The notes under the pieces: model-generated
Databases searched by the model: none
Told to the model about the DNA's origin: nothing
What the model saw: the letters and a program-made list of their open reading frames with translations, nothing else
Shown: positions 1 through 8,391 of the stretch, piece by piece
Layout of the letters: each line of letters begins with the position of its first letter
Position numbering within the stretch: the first letter of the stretch is position 1
Source of the DNA: Bacteroides sp.
GTDB lineage: Bacteria; Bacteroidota; Bacteroidia; Bacteroidales; Bacteroidaceae
Direction of reading: 5' to 3'
DNA: 64,000 nt
Assembly: GCA_017472925.1 (NCBI GenBank)
Contig: JAFUNS010000002.1
Span: 1-64,000, forward strand
Made by a program: the position numbers and the translations under genes

Positions 1-10
1 AAGAAAATTC

Positions 11-549
11 GCCGGCTGCACCTCCGAAGCTAAAATTTAGCTCCTTTCCCTAAAGAAAAAGAACTCGCTTTGCTCAAACAGCTTTTTCTTCTATACGGGA
101 AAGAAACTAAATTTCTTCACGCTTCTCCGATGAGGCCGGAACTGGATGCTTTCATGTTTTTTCTTTTTAACGGAAAAACGCACAAATTTCTTCACGCTTC
201 TCCACTCATGCCGGATGCATCTGGAGTGGATGGTTACTAAACGTTGCTTCGCTCGTTTTTAGGGTACCCTGCGGATTTTTGTTGAACGTTGCTTCGCTCT
301 TTTGGGGATGTACTCAGATCCTTCGTCACTTTGTTCCTCAGGATGACAAATGTACGAGCAACGAACGAACAAGAAAACAATAACGAGCAACGAGCAAAGC
401 AATGTTGCGCCAAAATTCCGGCCTCATCTTTTTTGGCGTGAAATGGAGGAGGTTGTTGGAGCGTTAAAAACAAAAAGCTGTTTGAGTGAAACGAGTTCTT
501 TTTGTTTAGCGGAAACAGCCGAGGGAATAGCCAAAAAAGTGCAGCCGGC
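11..549. repeat. Large nested imperfect inverted repeat, non-coding
   Basis: At least four pairs of arms nest around a centre near 280-320: 11-21 with 539-549 (exact, GCCGGCTGCAC), 58-87 with 471-502 (imperfect), 129-141 with 416-428 (exact) and 240-258 with about 383-405 (imperfect). Direct copies also occur: AATTTCTTCACGCTTCTCC at 110 and 185, and AACGTTGCTTCGCTC at 240 and 284. Near the centre, 315-350 is a copy of the interspersed CAGATCCTTCG...TCAGGATGACAA repeat. Open frames here overlap on both strands and look like no protein family, so I treat the stretch as non-coding. Its role is unknown. Confidence 0.7.
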
Positions 550-600
550 AGTCTTTCTTTTTGTTTCGGTTTTTCTTTCTGCTGCCAGAAAGAAAAATGA

Positions 601-663
601 AAAGCCCAGCGGCTCGAGCGAAAATTCAGTCAAAAATAAAAAAGCCCTCGCGGCTCGAGCGAA
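601..663. repeat. Two direct copies of a GC-rich 22-23 bp unit
   Basis: AAAGCCC followed by GCGGCTCGAGCGAA occurs at 601-622 and again at 641-663, just upstream of the nucleotidyltransferase start. The GC-rich core CGGCTCGAGCG contrasts with the AT-rich surroundings. It looks like part of the same repeat-dense region as 11-549. Confidence 0.6.
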
Positions 664-680
664 CTAAATATTAATGAATT

Positions 681-1415
681 ATGAAAAATATTGTTATAGC
701 GGCCGGTTATGCTACACGGTTGGGGGAACTGACCAAAAATTTCCCGAAACCTCTGTTGCAAATCGGACAGAATACCATATTGGGACGCATGATGGACGAC
801 ATCGACAGCATCCCACAGATTGATGAGCACATCATCATCACGAATCATAAGTTTGCACCCATCTTTGAAGAATGGGCCAGTAAGCAAGTATATACCAAGC
901 CGGTAACCATCGTGGATGATGGTACGGAGACCAACGATACCCGTTTGGGTGCGGTATGCGATTTGCTCTATGCCATCGAACAACTGCATATCAATGATGA
1001 TATGCTGGTGGTGGCTGCCGATAATCTGCTCTTCTTCTCGTTCCAGGAGTTTGTGGATTTTGCCTTGCAGAAAGGTACCAGTTGCATCATGTGCCACGAG
1101 CAGCCTTCCATCGAGAAGTTGCAGCGCACTGGGGTGATTGTGATGGATGAGCAGAACAAGGTGCTGAACATGGAAGAGAAGCCGCAGGTTCCGAAGAGCC
1201 ACTGGGCGGTTCCTCCGTTCTATATCTATTTGAAGAAAGATCTTGACCTCGTGAAGCAGAGTGTAGCCAACGGTTGCGGCAAGGATGCTCCCGGCAACTT
1301 AGCGTACTACATGGTAGAAAAGACCACCATGCATGCCTGGCCGATGAGTGCCGGACGATTCGACATCGGTAGCTTAGATACCTACTACGAAGCGTGCGAG
1401 AAATTTGGAAAATGA
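681..1415 (+). CDS. Sugar-phosphate nucleotidyltransferase
   Basis: A 244-residue cytosolic enzyme of the NTP-transferase family (COG1208 type), which joins a sugar 1-phosphate to an NTP to make an activated sugar. The N-terminus carries the nucleotide-binding signature in degenerate form: AAGYATRL near residues 7-14, then KNFPKPLLQIG near 19-29. A metal-binding-type VAADNLL segment lies near 111-117. Residues 120-244 complete a single Rossmann-like domain, with no acyltransferase hexapeptide repeats. The length suits a stand-alone enzyme. Which NTP and sugar it uses cannot be read from sequence. The stop overlaps the helicase start as ATGA, so the two genes are probably co-transcribed, although no functional link is obvious. 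The ATG at 681 is the only start that keeps the nucleotide-binding loop at the N-terminus. Confidence 0.85.
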   Translation: MKNIVIAAGYATRLGELTKNFPKPLLQIGQNTILGRMMDDIDSIPQIDEHIIITNHKFAPIFEEWASKQVYTKPVTIVDDGTETNDTRLGAVCDLLYAIEQLHINDDMLVVAADNLLFFSFQEFVDFALQKGTSCIMCHEQPSIEKLQRTGVIVMDEQNKVLNMEEKPQVPKSHWAVPPFYIYLKKDLDLVKQSVANGCGKDAPGNLAYYMVEKTTMHAWPMSAGRFDIGSLDTYYEACEKFGK

Positions 1416-3646
1416 GTAAACAATTGTTTCTACTTCGGGATTACCAGAAAGAGACTGTTCGACGTGTTTTTCAGGAATGGAAAACATGCCGGAGTGTGAT
1501 GGTGCAAATGCCTACCGGAACGGGGAAAACGCATGTATTGGCAAGCGTGGTGAATGGTATTAGCGGGACGGTTCTGATTGTGGCGCATCGGATTGAGTTG
1601 GTGGAGCAGATTAGGGAGACGGTGAATGGATTCAGATCCTTCGCTGGCGCTCAGGATGACAAGATAAACGCTCAGGATGACAAAACAATTAGGGTGGCTT
1701 CGATTCAGGGGATTGCACGGAGGATGGATTCCTTGGACTTTACACCGGACTTGGTGGTGATAGACGAGGCGCACCATGCACTGGCCAAGACGTACCGCAT
1801 TCTGTGGGAGAAATGGCCGAAGGCGAAGTTCTTAGGACTGACAGCTACCCCGTGCCGCATGAACCGGAGTGGATTCACGGACTTGTTCGATCGATTGGTG
1901 ATTTCGTGGAGCATCGCGGAATTCATTGAACGGGGGGTATTGTCGGCATTCGACTATGCTTCCATCCGGGCGAACAGTGCCGACCAGCGGTTGATTGATT
2001 CATTAGAGAAACGGGGTGCGGACGGTGACTACCAGGTGAAGGAGATGAATGAGGTGCTGAACCGCCGACCAAGCATCGAACGGCTCTACCGGAGCATGAT
2101 GCAGTTTGCTGAGGGAAAGAAGGGAATTGTGTATGCCATCAGCATAGACCATGCACGGAGCATTGCGGACTATTACAGTCAGCAGGGGGTAAAGGCAGCG
2201 GCCATCGACAGTCGTACCCCACAACAGGTACGCAAGCAATTGGTAGAGGAATTCAAGGCGGGCGGTCTGCAGGTGCTGGTGAACGTGGATGTGTTCAGCG
2301 AAGGTTTCGACTGTCCGGATGTGGAATTTGTACAGATGGCACGACCTACGCTTTCTCTGGCGAAATACTTGCAACAGGTGGGACGCGGACTGAGACGGAC
2401 AGCTGGCAAGGAAACGTGTATGCTGATAGATAATGTGGGACTGTACCGGGTATTCGGGTTGCCAGTGGTGGACTGGGACTGGGAACGGATGTTCCGTGGA
2501 GAAACGGCGGGCAAGGGACAGCGCCTGATACAGAACGCCAGCGAAACGATGTACTTCCCCCAATGGCAGGTGGAGGTGCCGGGAACGGATATGGGCATGG
2601 GACTGGTCATCAGTCACGACCGATTGCTGGAACGGCTCACCGAACTGGACAAGCGACCAGAAATAGTCCAACGCACAGCAGAACTGAAAGCCTGGCAGGA
2701 TGAAGTGACGGGATTGTGGGGACTGCGCCGCGGACGGGAACGGTTGACGGCAGCGGAATATACCACGGTGTTCGACATCAAGGAGGATCAGGCAGCCGTG
2801 AGATGGCCCGATAACCGTTGCGGATTGGTGGATGCTACGGGTAACAAGCGTTGGGAACGAAGCAATTGTGCGACCATGCGATTTGGCAGAAATCGGTTCT
2901 TAGTGGTGGAAACTGCAGGGGGCCACACGTGTTATGTGGATTTGTGCAACCTGCGTACATACGAGGTAAAGCCGGAGGTGAAACGCTACGGTTCCTTCGA
3001 ACTACTGAAGGTGAAGCACACTTGTTACAGCCGTACCCAGGAGGTATATCAAAGTAGTGTGGACTTTGACAGCCTGGTCATTACGTACCGTGATTATTTC
3101 TTATCCATCAACGAGTGCAACGGACAGGTATATGCGCTCTTTACTAACGATGAGGACTACTACCCTATCTACCGTTGGCTGGACGATGGTACATTAGTGG
3201 TAAGCGACAAAGATAAACGTTTCTACCACGCTACCCGGGAAGGAAAATCCTATTTAGGGAATCGTTCTACCCCTGAAGAGTGGAAGAAATGTTCGGATGC
3301 CATCGAGCGCTTAATGGAACAAACAAAAAATCGGATCAAGAAGCAGGAAGCAGAGAAAAAACGTCAGATTCAGGAAAACTTCCGTACGGCCATCCCCTAT
3401 CAGGTGGGCTTGAAATGGGGACTGAAGGTGGGCAACCGCATCACCGTCCCTCCTATCTACCGCAACGTGAAACCGCCGGTGGGCAAATATTGTGCGGTGG
3501 AAATGAACTACAGCCAATGGGGAGTAATCAGCATAGACGGTACCGTATTGATAGAACCGAAATATCCGGACATTATCATCGAAAACAACGGAACAGCTTT
3601 ATTGACGCAAGTAACGGGGAAGAAAGTTACGGTAAAATTAAAATAA
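1412..3646 (+). CDS. DEAD/DEAH-box helicase with C-terminal WG-like segment
   Basis: A superfamily 2 helicase of about 744 residues, SSL2/RadD-like. Visible motifs are Walker A PTGTGKT near residue 35, DEAH (VVIDEAHHA) near 115, LTATPCR near 145, and C-terminal helicase motifs GFDCPDVEFVQMARPT and QQVGRGLRR near 290-330. The last ~60 residues (CAVEMNYSQWGVISIDG and IEPKYPDI) resemble a WG beta-repeat, a module often appended to Bacteroidales proteins. I chose the ATG at 1412 because it makes an ATGA overlap with the upstream stop; an in-frame ATG at 1394 lies inside the previous gene. A repeat-derived insertion of about 18 residues sits between motifs Ia and II (see 1633-1685). ATP-dependent remodelling of nucleic acid is expected; the substrate is unknown. 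Confidence 0.85.
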   Translation: MSKQLFLLRDYQKETVRRVFQEWKTCRSVMVQMPTGTGKTHVLASVVNGISGTVLIVAHRIELVEQIRETVNGFRSFAGAQDDKINAQDDKTIRVASIQGIARRMDSLDFTPDLVVIDEAHHALAKTYRILWEKWPKAKFLGLTATPCRMNRSGFTDLFDRLVISWSIAEFIERGVLSAFDYASIRANSADQRLIDSLEKRGADGDYQVKEMNEVLNRRPSIERLYRSMMQFAEGKKGIVYAISIDHARSIADYYSQQGVKAAAIDSRTPQQVRKQLVEEFKAGGLQVLVNVDVFSEGFDCPDVEFVQMARPTLSLAKYLQQVGRGLRRTAGKETCMLIDNVGLYRVFGLPVVDWDWERMFRGETAGKGQRLIQNASETMYFPQWQVEVPGTDMGMGLVISHDRLLERLTELDKRPEIVQRTAELKAWQDEVTGLWGLRRGRERLTAAEYTTVFDIKEDQAAVRWPDNRCGLVDATGNKRWERSNCATMRFGRNRFLVVETAGGHTCYVDLCNLRTYEVKPEVKRYGSFELLKVKHTCYSRTQEVYQSSVDFDSLVITYRDYFLSINECNGQVYALFTNDEDYYPIYRWLDDGTLVVSDKDKRFYHATREGKSYLGNRSTPEEWKKCSDAIERLMEQTKNRIKKQEAEKKRQIQENFRTAIPYQVGLKWGLKVGNRITVPPIYRNVKPPVGKYCAVEMNYSQWGVISIDGTVLIEPKYPDIIIENNGTALLTQVTGKKVTVKLK
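1633..1685 (+). repeat. Interspersed repeat inserted in frame in the helicase gene
   Basis: A CAGATCCTTCG...TCAGGATGACAA repeat is followed by a second partial copy, CGCTCAGGATGACAA. Both read through in frame, encoding RSFAGAQDDKINAQDDK. Related copies lie at 315-350 and 13876-13905. The insertion falls in the linker between helicase motifs Ia and II. Confidence 0.8.
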
Positions 3647-3674
3647 GGCTACTGCCTTAAAATTGGGTGTTTCC

Positions 3675-3766
3675 TTTTTTAGGCGCGGATTACACGGATT
3701 AACACGGTTTTCAGTGTATGTTTACATTAAATTTATCCGTAAAATCCGTGTAATCCGTGCCTAAAA
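3675..3766. repeat. Dispersed palindromic element, copy A
   Basis: Near-perfect arms (TTTTTTAGGC.CGGATTACA at the left, TGTAATCCGTGCCTAAA at the right) flank a loop containing AGTGTATGTTTAC. A second copy at 58188-58272 has the same arms and loop motif. It lies between the 3' ends of the helicase and tRNA-Ser, so it could also end transcription, but the sequence conservation of the pair suggests a repeat family. Confidence 0.85.
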
Positions 3767-3770
3767 GAAA

Positions 3771-3800
3771 AAAGTGAATGCGTATTTACACATCCACTTT
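3771..3800 (-). terminator. Terminator of tRNA-Ser
   Basis: Read on the minus strand, AAAGTGGATG pairs with CATTCACTTT (one G-T wobble) and is followed by TTTCTTTT. The same stem follows tRNA-Glu and tRNA-Arg in this window. Confidence 0.7.
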
Positions 3801-3813
3801 TCCTTTATTCTTG

Positions 3814-3898
3814 CGGAGAGAGAGGGATTCGAACCCCCGGTACCTCTCAGTACAACGGTTTTCAAGACCGCCGCGATCGACCACTCTGCCATCTCTCC
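3814..3898 (-). tRNA. tRNA-Ser (anticodon TGA)
   Basis: An 85-nt class II tRNA. The acceptor stem GGAGAGA pairs with TCTCTCC, the anticodon loop is CTTGAAA with anticodon TGA, there is a long variable arm, and the T-loop is TTCGAAT. CCA is not encoded. A TACCTTTG -7 element lies at 3938-3945. Confidence 0.95.
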
Positions 3899-3937
3899 AA
3901 AACTTCTATTCAGAAGTGCTTTTCTTCAAAAGCGATG

Positions 3938-3945
3938 CAAAGGTA
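3938..3945 (-). promoter_or_regulatory. Bacteroidales -7 element for tRNA-Ser
   Basis: On the minus strand TACCTTTGC matches TAnnTTTG and lies about 40 bases upstream of the mature tRNA 5' end. Confidence 0.6.
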
Positions 3946-3997
3946 GAGTTTTTTTTTGTAACTACAAATTTTTGCCCGCGTTTTTTTGAGGAAATTC

Positions 3998-6712
3998 TTA
4001 CTTCGACGCAGTTACTGGGGCTTTGGAATGGTACCACACCCACTTATCGGGGTACTTGGTACGGTATTCGTCCATGGCTTTCCGGACTTCGGCCTCGGTC
4101 ACTTCCCCACCCTGCAGTTGGCGGGTGTGCTGACGGGGCGACAAATGTTGGCCACCCTTAGGGGCATAAAGACCGGTTGTATGATAGTACCAATAACGGA
4201 TATCGATGATGTCAACGGTTTTCGAACGGACGGGATCACTCAAAATGGCATCTTGTACATCTTTGGTGGTACTGAGGGCTACCCAGACTTGCTGACCGGT
4301 TTCCTTTTCCCATTCGGCGATAACATCCAACCAGAACTGAACAAAATGAAGCGGACCGGTATACTCGGCACTCAGGAAATGAACCACACTGGAATAACCG
4401 GCCAACTGGTCGAGACACATGCGGATATAGTTTCTGTGAAGTTCCCGACGGACCGGATGGGTGATATCATAGAACTGTTCGTCCATAAAGATCCGTTTAT
4501 CACCGGCAAAAGGTACAGGTTCCGGGAAATCGGTGTGATTGATATTGTTAACAGTACGCCAAGGAAAATCTACCCAATGGGCACCAGCCTCCAACAGATG
4601 ATGCTGGAAGTAATGATGATGGAAGAGGAAGAAAGAATGATTTTCGGCCTTATCGGCAAACTCCCTCAACCGATTCCAATACCATTCGTTGGGACGGGTA
4701 AGGTCGTATTTACTCAATCCATCCCAAGCCTTGCCTTCTCCACTTCTGGCAAACGGGAATTCATAGAAGGGTGCCCACACCTCGCCATTGCTACGACGTA
4801 TGCGTTCATGGTCGTCGCGACGACGGTCGTACCACAAGGCATAATTATGCTCCAAAGCCTGATAATTGTGTTCAACCATATAAGTGAGCACATCATCGAT
4901 ACGGTCGGTCAATCCTTGTCCCTCTCTATTGGGAACAAAGCGAGTCAGATGAGGAAGCGCCTTGGACAAGGCTGGTTTCCTTAGTTTACCATTCCACCAG
5001 GGGACGGTAAGTATACTATGGTTAGATGCTCCGTAATCGGCCAATAATTGTCGACTGACTTTCCACGAACGGGATGGTTTGCGTACCTTTTCCTTCGCTT
5101 TTACTTGGGGAAGCTGGTCGATATTTTTCAATGGGTCTATATCTACAGGAATGGTAGAAGGTTCACGGTTGATCCAAGCATCGAGCGTGAGAAGCGGTTG
5201 GTAAGAAGCATCGGATAATTGTTGGGCTACCTCGACGGTCGGACTACTCGATGCCTTGGTAGAAAGGGGCAGGATGTATGCCCAGTCGCACTCTTTTCCG
5301 TTGCGTTGTTTCCATTGGGCATAGAACAAGCTACGGGGTTTAATGTGGCTATCCATATCGTGCCATTCGGCATTTCCCCAACATTGTCCCCACGAACCGA
5401 ATACATAGTTCTTTTCCTTCGAAGAGGGCGAGAAACAATGAATGGAAGCAGCAGAGCATTGCCACAAGGTACTGTTGGCCGAGATCCAACCGGCTCCATT
5501 GAATTGCGGACCGACATTCATCAGGCGAAGATCGTTGCCATCCACATTGACAATATCGAACAACAAGCCACACGACCATATACCAGTACCGCCGCTATAG
5601 CCGTAAGACTCTATGGCATCACACTGGACAAAGGCATTGGGTCCGGCTGCATTGGTTCCTGCTGAAAAATCATGAATGCCGTGAATGGACAAACAACGTT
5701 GGAATAAGGTGTGTTGGCCAAAGGTATAGAAGGTATAGCGTCGCATCCCTCCTATTTCGGATATGGGTTCATGCGATATACAATCTTCGACGGTTATCTG
5801 TGAACCGGTAGGTTGGACTATAACGGCACTTCCGGCCAAGTGACGAAAATTCACACGGCGTACCCAACAGTTTTCGGCATGTTCGATGGAAATGCCTGTC
5901 CATGGATGATCTTCATCCTTCGGATTGTTTGGATTGTAATCGGATACCAACGTGAGGTTCTCGATACCCGATTCGGCCATTCTACCTTTCCAGATATAAG
6001 GAATAACCGTAGAGGTTCCCCATTGTGCATCCAAGGCCATGGTAAGGGGTGCATCGATGGTAATATGGTTTCCTTGTACCTGAGTAATGGTGCGGTCCCA
6101 AAGGATATCTGCATCGCCTGGTTTCCATCCCCAGAAGTCATGTCCACCCCCATGCACATCGCAATGAAGGGATGCAATCCATTCCTTGGTCGAAGGACGA
6201 TGAATAAGTATGCGGTCGCCTACCTTCCACGTAGCGCTTTCTGCTACTTGAAACGTACATTCGTTCATCGCAACATCAAGACTACTGATAGCAAGGGTAT
6301 CCAACGGCATCCTGTCGTTTATCCCCTCCATGTAGATAATGGCACCACGGTCGACTCCCTTTTTCAACAAACAGGTTTGCTCTTTATCCATGCCTCGAAG
6401 CACCACCCCCGATGTGGTAATGCGCAAAGAAGTGGTCAATTCGAATACACCTTTATCCAACAAAACCGCTCCCCGATGACCGTTTGCATCCATGGGTAAG
6501 GAAGATACATAATCGATGGCTTGTTGAATACGAGACGATTGGTCGCCTTCTTTCCAGGAAACAAACACTTGATTCTTGACTTCGGGAAGGGGGACATCCG
6601 AATGCCGATACCCACAAAATGAGTAATCCGGCAAATACGACGGAACAGTTTGCGCATGGGTTACCCAAAGACATAAGCCCATCAACCAACAGGTAAGGAT
6701 TCGTTTCAGCAT
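3998..6712 (-). CDS. Secreted beta-helix protein with large C-terminal domain
   Basis: A 904-residue exported protein, last gene of the CAZyme operon. A signal peptide covers about residues 1-20 (ends THAQ). Residues ~45-480 look like a right-handed parallel beta-helix of pectate-lyase-like fold: QAIDYVSSLP, GVVLRGMD, ISIEHAENCWVRRVNFRH and repeated short strands. The C-terminal ~350 residues (from about 555) form an unrelated domain rich in Trp, His and Tyr, of the type annotated as uncharacterised (DUF6298-like) in Bacteroides polysaccharide loci; that family name is from memory and tentative. Start: the PL1 stop and this ATG overlap as TGATG (6710-6714); a TTG one codon earlier is less likely. 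Binding to, or cleavage of, a pectic substrate is inferred from context. I cannot assign catalytic residues. Confidence 0.75.
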   Translation of the reverse strand: MLKRILTCWLMGLCLWVTHAQTVPSYLPDYSFCGYRHSDVPLPEVKNQVFVSWKEGDQSSRIQQAIDYVSSLPMDANGHRGAVLLDKGVFELTTSLRITTSGVVLRGMDKEQTCLLKKGVDRGAIIYMEGINDRMPLDTLAISSLDVAMNECTFQVAESATWKVGDRILIHRPSTKEWIASLHCDVHGGGHDFWGWKPGDADILWDRTITQVQGNHITIDAPLTMALDAQWGTSTVIPYIWKGRMAESGIENLTLVSDYNPNNPKDEDHPWTGISIEHAENCWVRRVNFRHLAGSAVIVQPTGSQITVEDCISHEPISEIGGMRRYTFYTFGQHTLFQRCLSIHGIHDFSAGTNAAGPNAFVQCDAIESYGYSGGTGIWSCGLLFDIVNVDGNDLRLMNVGPQFNGAGWISANSTLWQCSAASIHCFSPSSKEKNYVFGSWGQCWGNAEWHDMDSHIKPRSLFYAQWKQRNGKECDWAYILPLSTKASSSPTVEVAQQLSDASYQPLLTLDAWINREPSTIPVDIDPLKNIDQLPQVKAKEKVRKPSRSWKVSRQLLADYGASNHSILTVPWWNGKLRKPALSKALPHLTRFVPNREGQGLTDRIDDVLTYMVEHNYQALEHNYALWYDRRRDDHERIRRSNGEVWAPFYEFPFARSGEGKAWDGLSKYDLTRPNEWYWNRLREFADKAENHSFFLFHHHYFQHHLLEAGAHWVDFPWRTVNNINHTDFPEPVPFAGDKRIFMDEQFYDITHPVRRELHRNYIRMCLDQLAGYSSVVHFLSAEYTGPLHFVQFWLDVIAEWEKETGQQVWVALSTTKDVQDAILSDPVRSKTVDIIDIRYWYYHTTGLYAPKGGQHLSPRQHTRQLQGGEVTEAEVRKAMDEYRTKYPDKWVWYHSKAPVTASK

Positions 6713-8391
6713 CAATACAAGCTTTTACGTTTGGCCAGTGTATCTTTATTATTATTCAAATCGGTCCAATCTACCTTTTGGGTAGGATTGATTCCGTTGA
6801 TGTATTTCTCAATGTTGGTATATCCATCACCGTTGCAATCCAAGGTTGCATCCGATGCATCGTTCGGATTCAAGCCATAACGAGATTCCCAAGCATCGGG
6901 CATACCATCCATATCGGTATCAACTACCGGAGTACCTTGATAAGTAGGAAGTCCTCCCACCTGTTGCGGATGGGTAATAATGCCTTGTTTATAGGAATCG
7001 GCCGGCAGACGGCGCTTGACGTACGGACTTTCGCATTCACGGGCATCGGATGCATAAATGGCCTTTCCGGTCTTGACGGATTGAATAATTCGTTCATCCA
7101 CAGCATCCCGTTTGGGGAAACAGGCACCTACATTACGCAAAACCCATTGATAGGCTTGCTCGGTAGGAAGAATGGATACCGGAGGCATGGGGAAAGGTTC
7201 TTCTTGACGAATCTGTTGAAGAGTGGCTTCCTTTTGAGCCTCATCCACACCCGGTTGCACACCACCATCCCAATTGTTACGGCTTACCCGTTTGTTCCCA
7301 AACACTTTATTGCCGCCTACATACGCTTTTCCAAACACGTCCCGATTGGCCTTGTCCCTACCCGTTTCGGGCTTCAGAATGCGATAGGAAATGGGCTTGT
7401 CGGCTGGGGTAACAGGACCGGGCTTATAGATGTTGTTGATGACATTTATCCGACTGGTATGGTCTCCCCCATCTACGGTACGGTTCCACCAATTGAAGAC
7501 TACATTATTTACGAAATTAAAGTCCTCGTTCATGCCAATGGAACAATTGCGGCTGATGTTTGAGGCAAACAAGTTGCGGCAAAACAGACTGTTGTGTCCG
7601 CCGATGGTTGCCCCAAAGGAATGATTGTAGATATCGAGGCATTCGGAAAAGATGGAATTCTGAATGGTTACATTCACCGAAGGAAGCTTCTTGCCATGAC
7701 CCAATGAATCACGGTCGTATACATGGCGATAGAGGGACATGTTCTCATCCAATCCCCACGAAGCCGAACAATGGTCGATGATGACATTACCCACACAATT
7801 CCCCCCTAAGGCATCGTCGCGGAATGCCACATCGGTAGCTCCTCGACGGAATCGCATGTGGCGGATAATAATGTCGTGGGTATCGAGCAAGAAGGATGCA
7901 CCCGTTACACAGATACCATCACCGGGAGCGGTTTGTCCGGCAATTGTGATATAGGGAGCACGGATATTAATGGCCGATTTCAAATGGATGATACCCGATA
8001 CTTGAAAGACAACGATGCGTGCACCACCTGCTTCACAAGCTTCGCGAAGGGTTCCGGGTCCTCTGTCTTCCAAGGAGGTGACCACCATCACTTTCCCTCC
8101 TCTACCACCGGGAGTAAAGGCACCACCGCCTTCGGCACCCGGAAAGGCTGGTATATCGGCCTTTATCAAATCCTGTGGGTGGGAAGCCCAAGGTTTATAC
8201 GGGCGACCTTTACGCGATTGTTCCAATACAACAGGCAAAGCTTTTTCCCACGCTTCGTCTGATAGACGGTCGATTTCCTTTTGTTGGATGGCCAAACGGG
8301 CCTTCACCGAATCGGGGACAACCGGATATTGCGCCATGAGGCAAGGGCATACAGCCATAGCCAAGGCGATGATTCTGATTCGTTTATTCAT
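6712..8391 (-). CDS. Secreted pectate lyase, PL1 family
   Basis: A 559-residue exported lyase predicted to cleave polygalacturonate by beta-elimination with calcium. A signal peptide lies near 1-20 (ends CLMAQ). The PL1 core starts about residue 80 with AFPGAEGGGAFTPGGRGGKV, typical of the family, followed by IVVFQVSGIIHL, APYITIAGQTAPG, IIRHMRFRRG and HCSASWGLDE. The C-terminus (about 475-530) holds two calcium-loop-like repeats, DTDMDGMPDAWE and DCNGDGYTNIEKYING, as in thrombospondin-3/dockerin-like tails. The start ATG overlaps the upstream stop as ATGA (8388-8391), indicating translational coupling with the GH78 gene. Within this operon it could open homogalacturonan so that side-chain enzymes reach their targets. 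Confidence 0.9.
   Translation of the reverse strand: MNKRIRIIALAMAVCPCLMAQYPVVPDSVKARLAIQQKEIDRLSDEAWEKALPVVLEQSRKGRPYKPWASHPQDLIKADIPAFPGAEGGGAFTPGGRGGKVMVVTSLEDRGPGTLREACEAGGARIVVFQVSGIIHLKSAINIRAPYITIAGQTAPGDGICVTGASFLLDTHDIIIRHMRFRRGATDVAFRDDALGGNCVGNVIIDHCSASWGLDENMSLYRHVYDRDSLGHGKKLPSVNVTIQNSIFSECLDIYNHSFGATIGGHNSLFCRNLFASNISRNCSIGMNEDFNFVNNVVFNWWNRTVDGGDHTSRINVINNIYKPGPVTPADKPISYRILKPETGRDKANRDVFGKAYVGGNKVFGNKRVSRNNWDGGVQPGVDEAQKEATLQQIRQEEPFPMPPVSILPTEQAYQWVLRNVGACFPKRDAVDERIIQSVKTGKAIYASDARECESPYVKRRLPADSYKQGIITHPQQVGGLPTYQGTPVVDTDMDGMPDAWESRYGLNPNDASDATLDCNGDGYTNIEKYINGINPTQKVDWTDLNNNKDTLAKRKSLY

Noticed and set aside
350..667. Plus-strand 105-codon frame in the left repeat region
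   Set aside because: It is made of repeat units and overlaps an equally open frame on the other strand.
1394..1411. Helicase start at 1394
   Set aside because: It would overlap the upstream gene by 22 bases; the 1412 ATG gives the usual ATGA coupling.
3814..3898. tRNA-Ser as an integration site for the pectinase operon
   Set aside because: Elements usually enter at the tRNA 3' end, which points to lower coordinates here, while the operon lies on the 5' side. No integrase or att repeat is seen.
3986..4984. Long plus-strand open frame (332 codons) opposite the beta-helix gene
   Set aside because: It is the mirror of a real coding gene with signal peptide and operon context; its translation resembles no family. 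Similar long antisense frames opposite the other CAZyme genes were dropped for the same reason.
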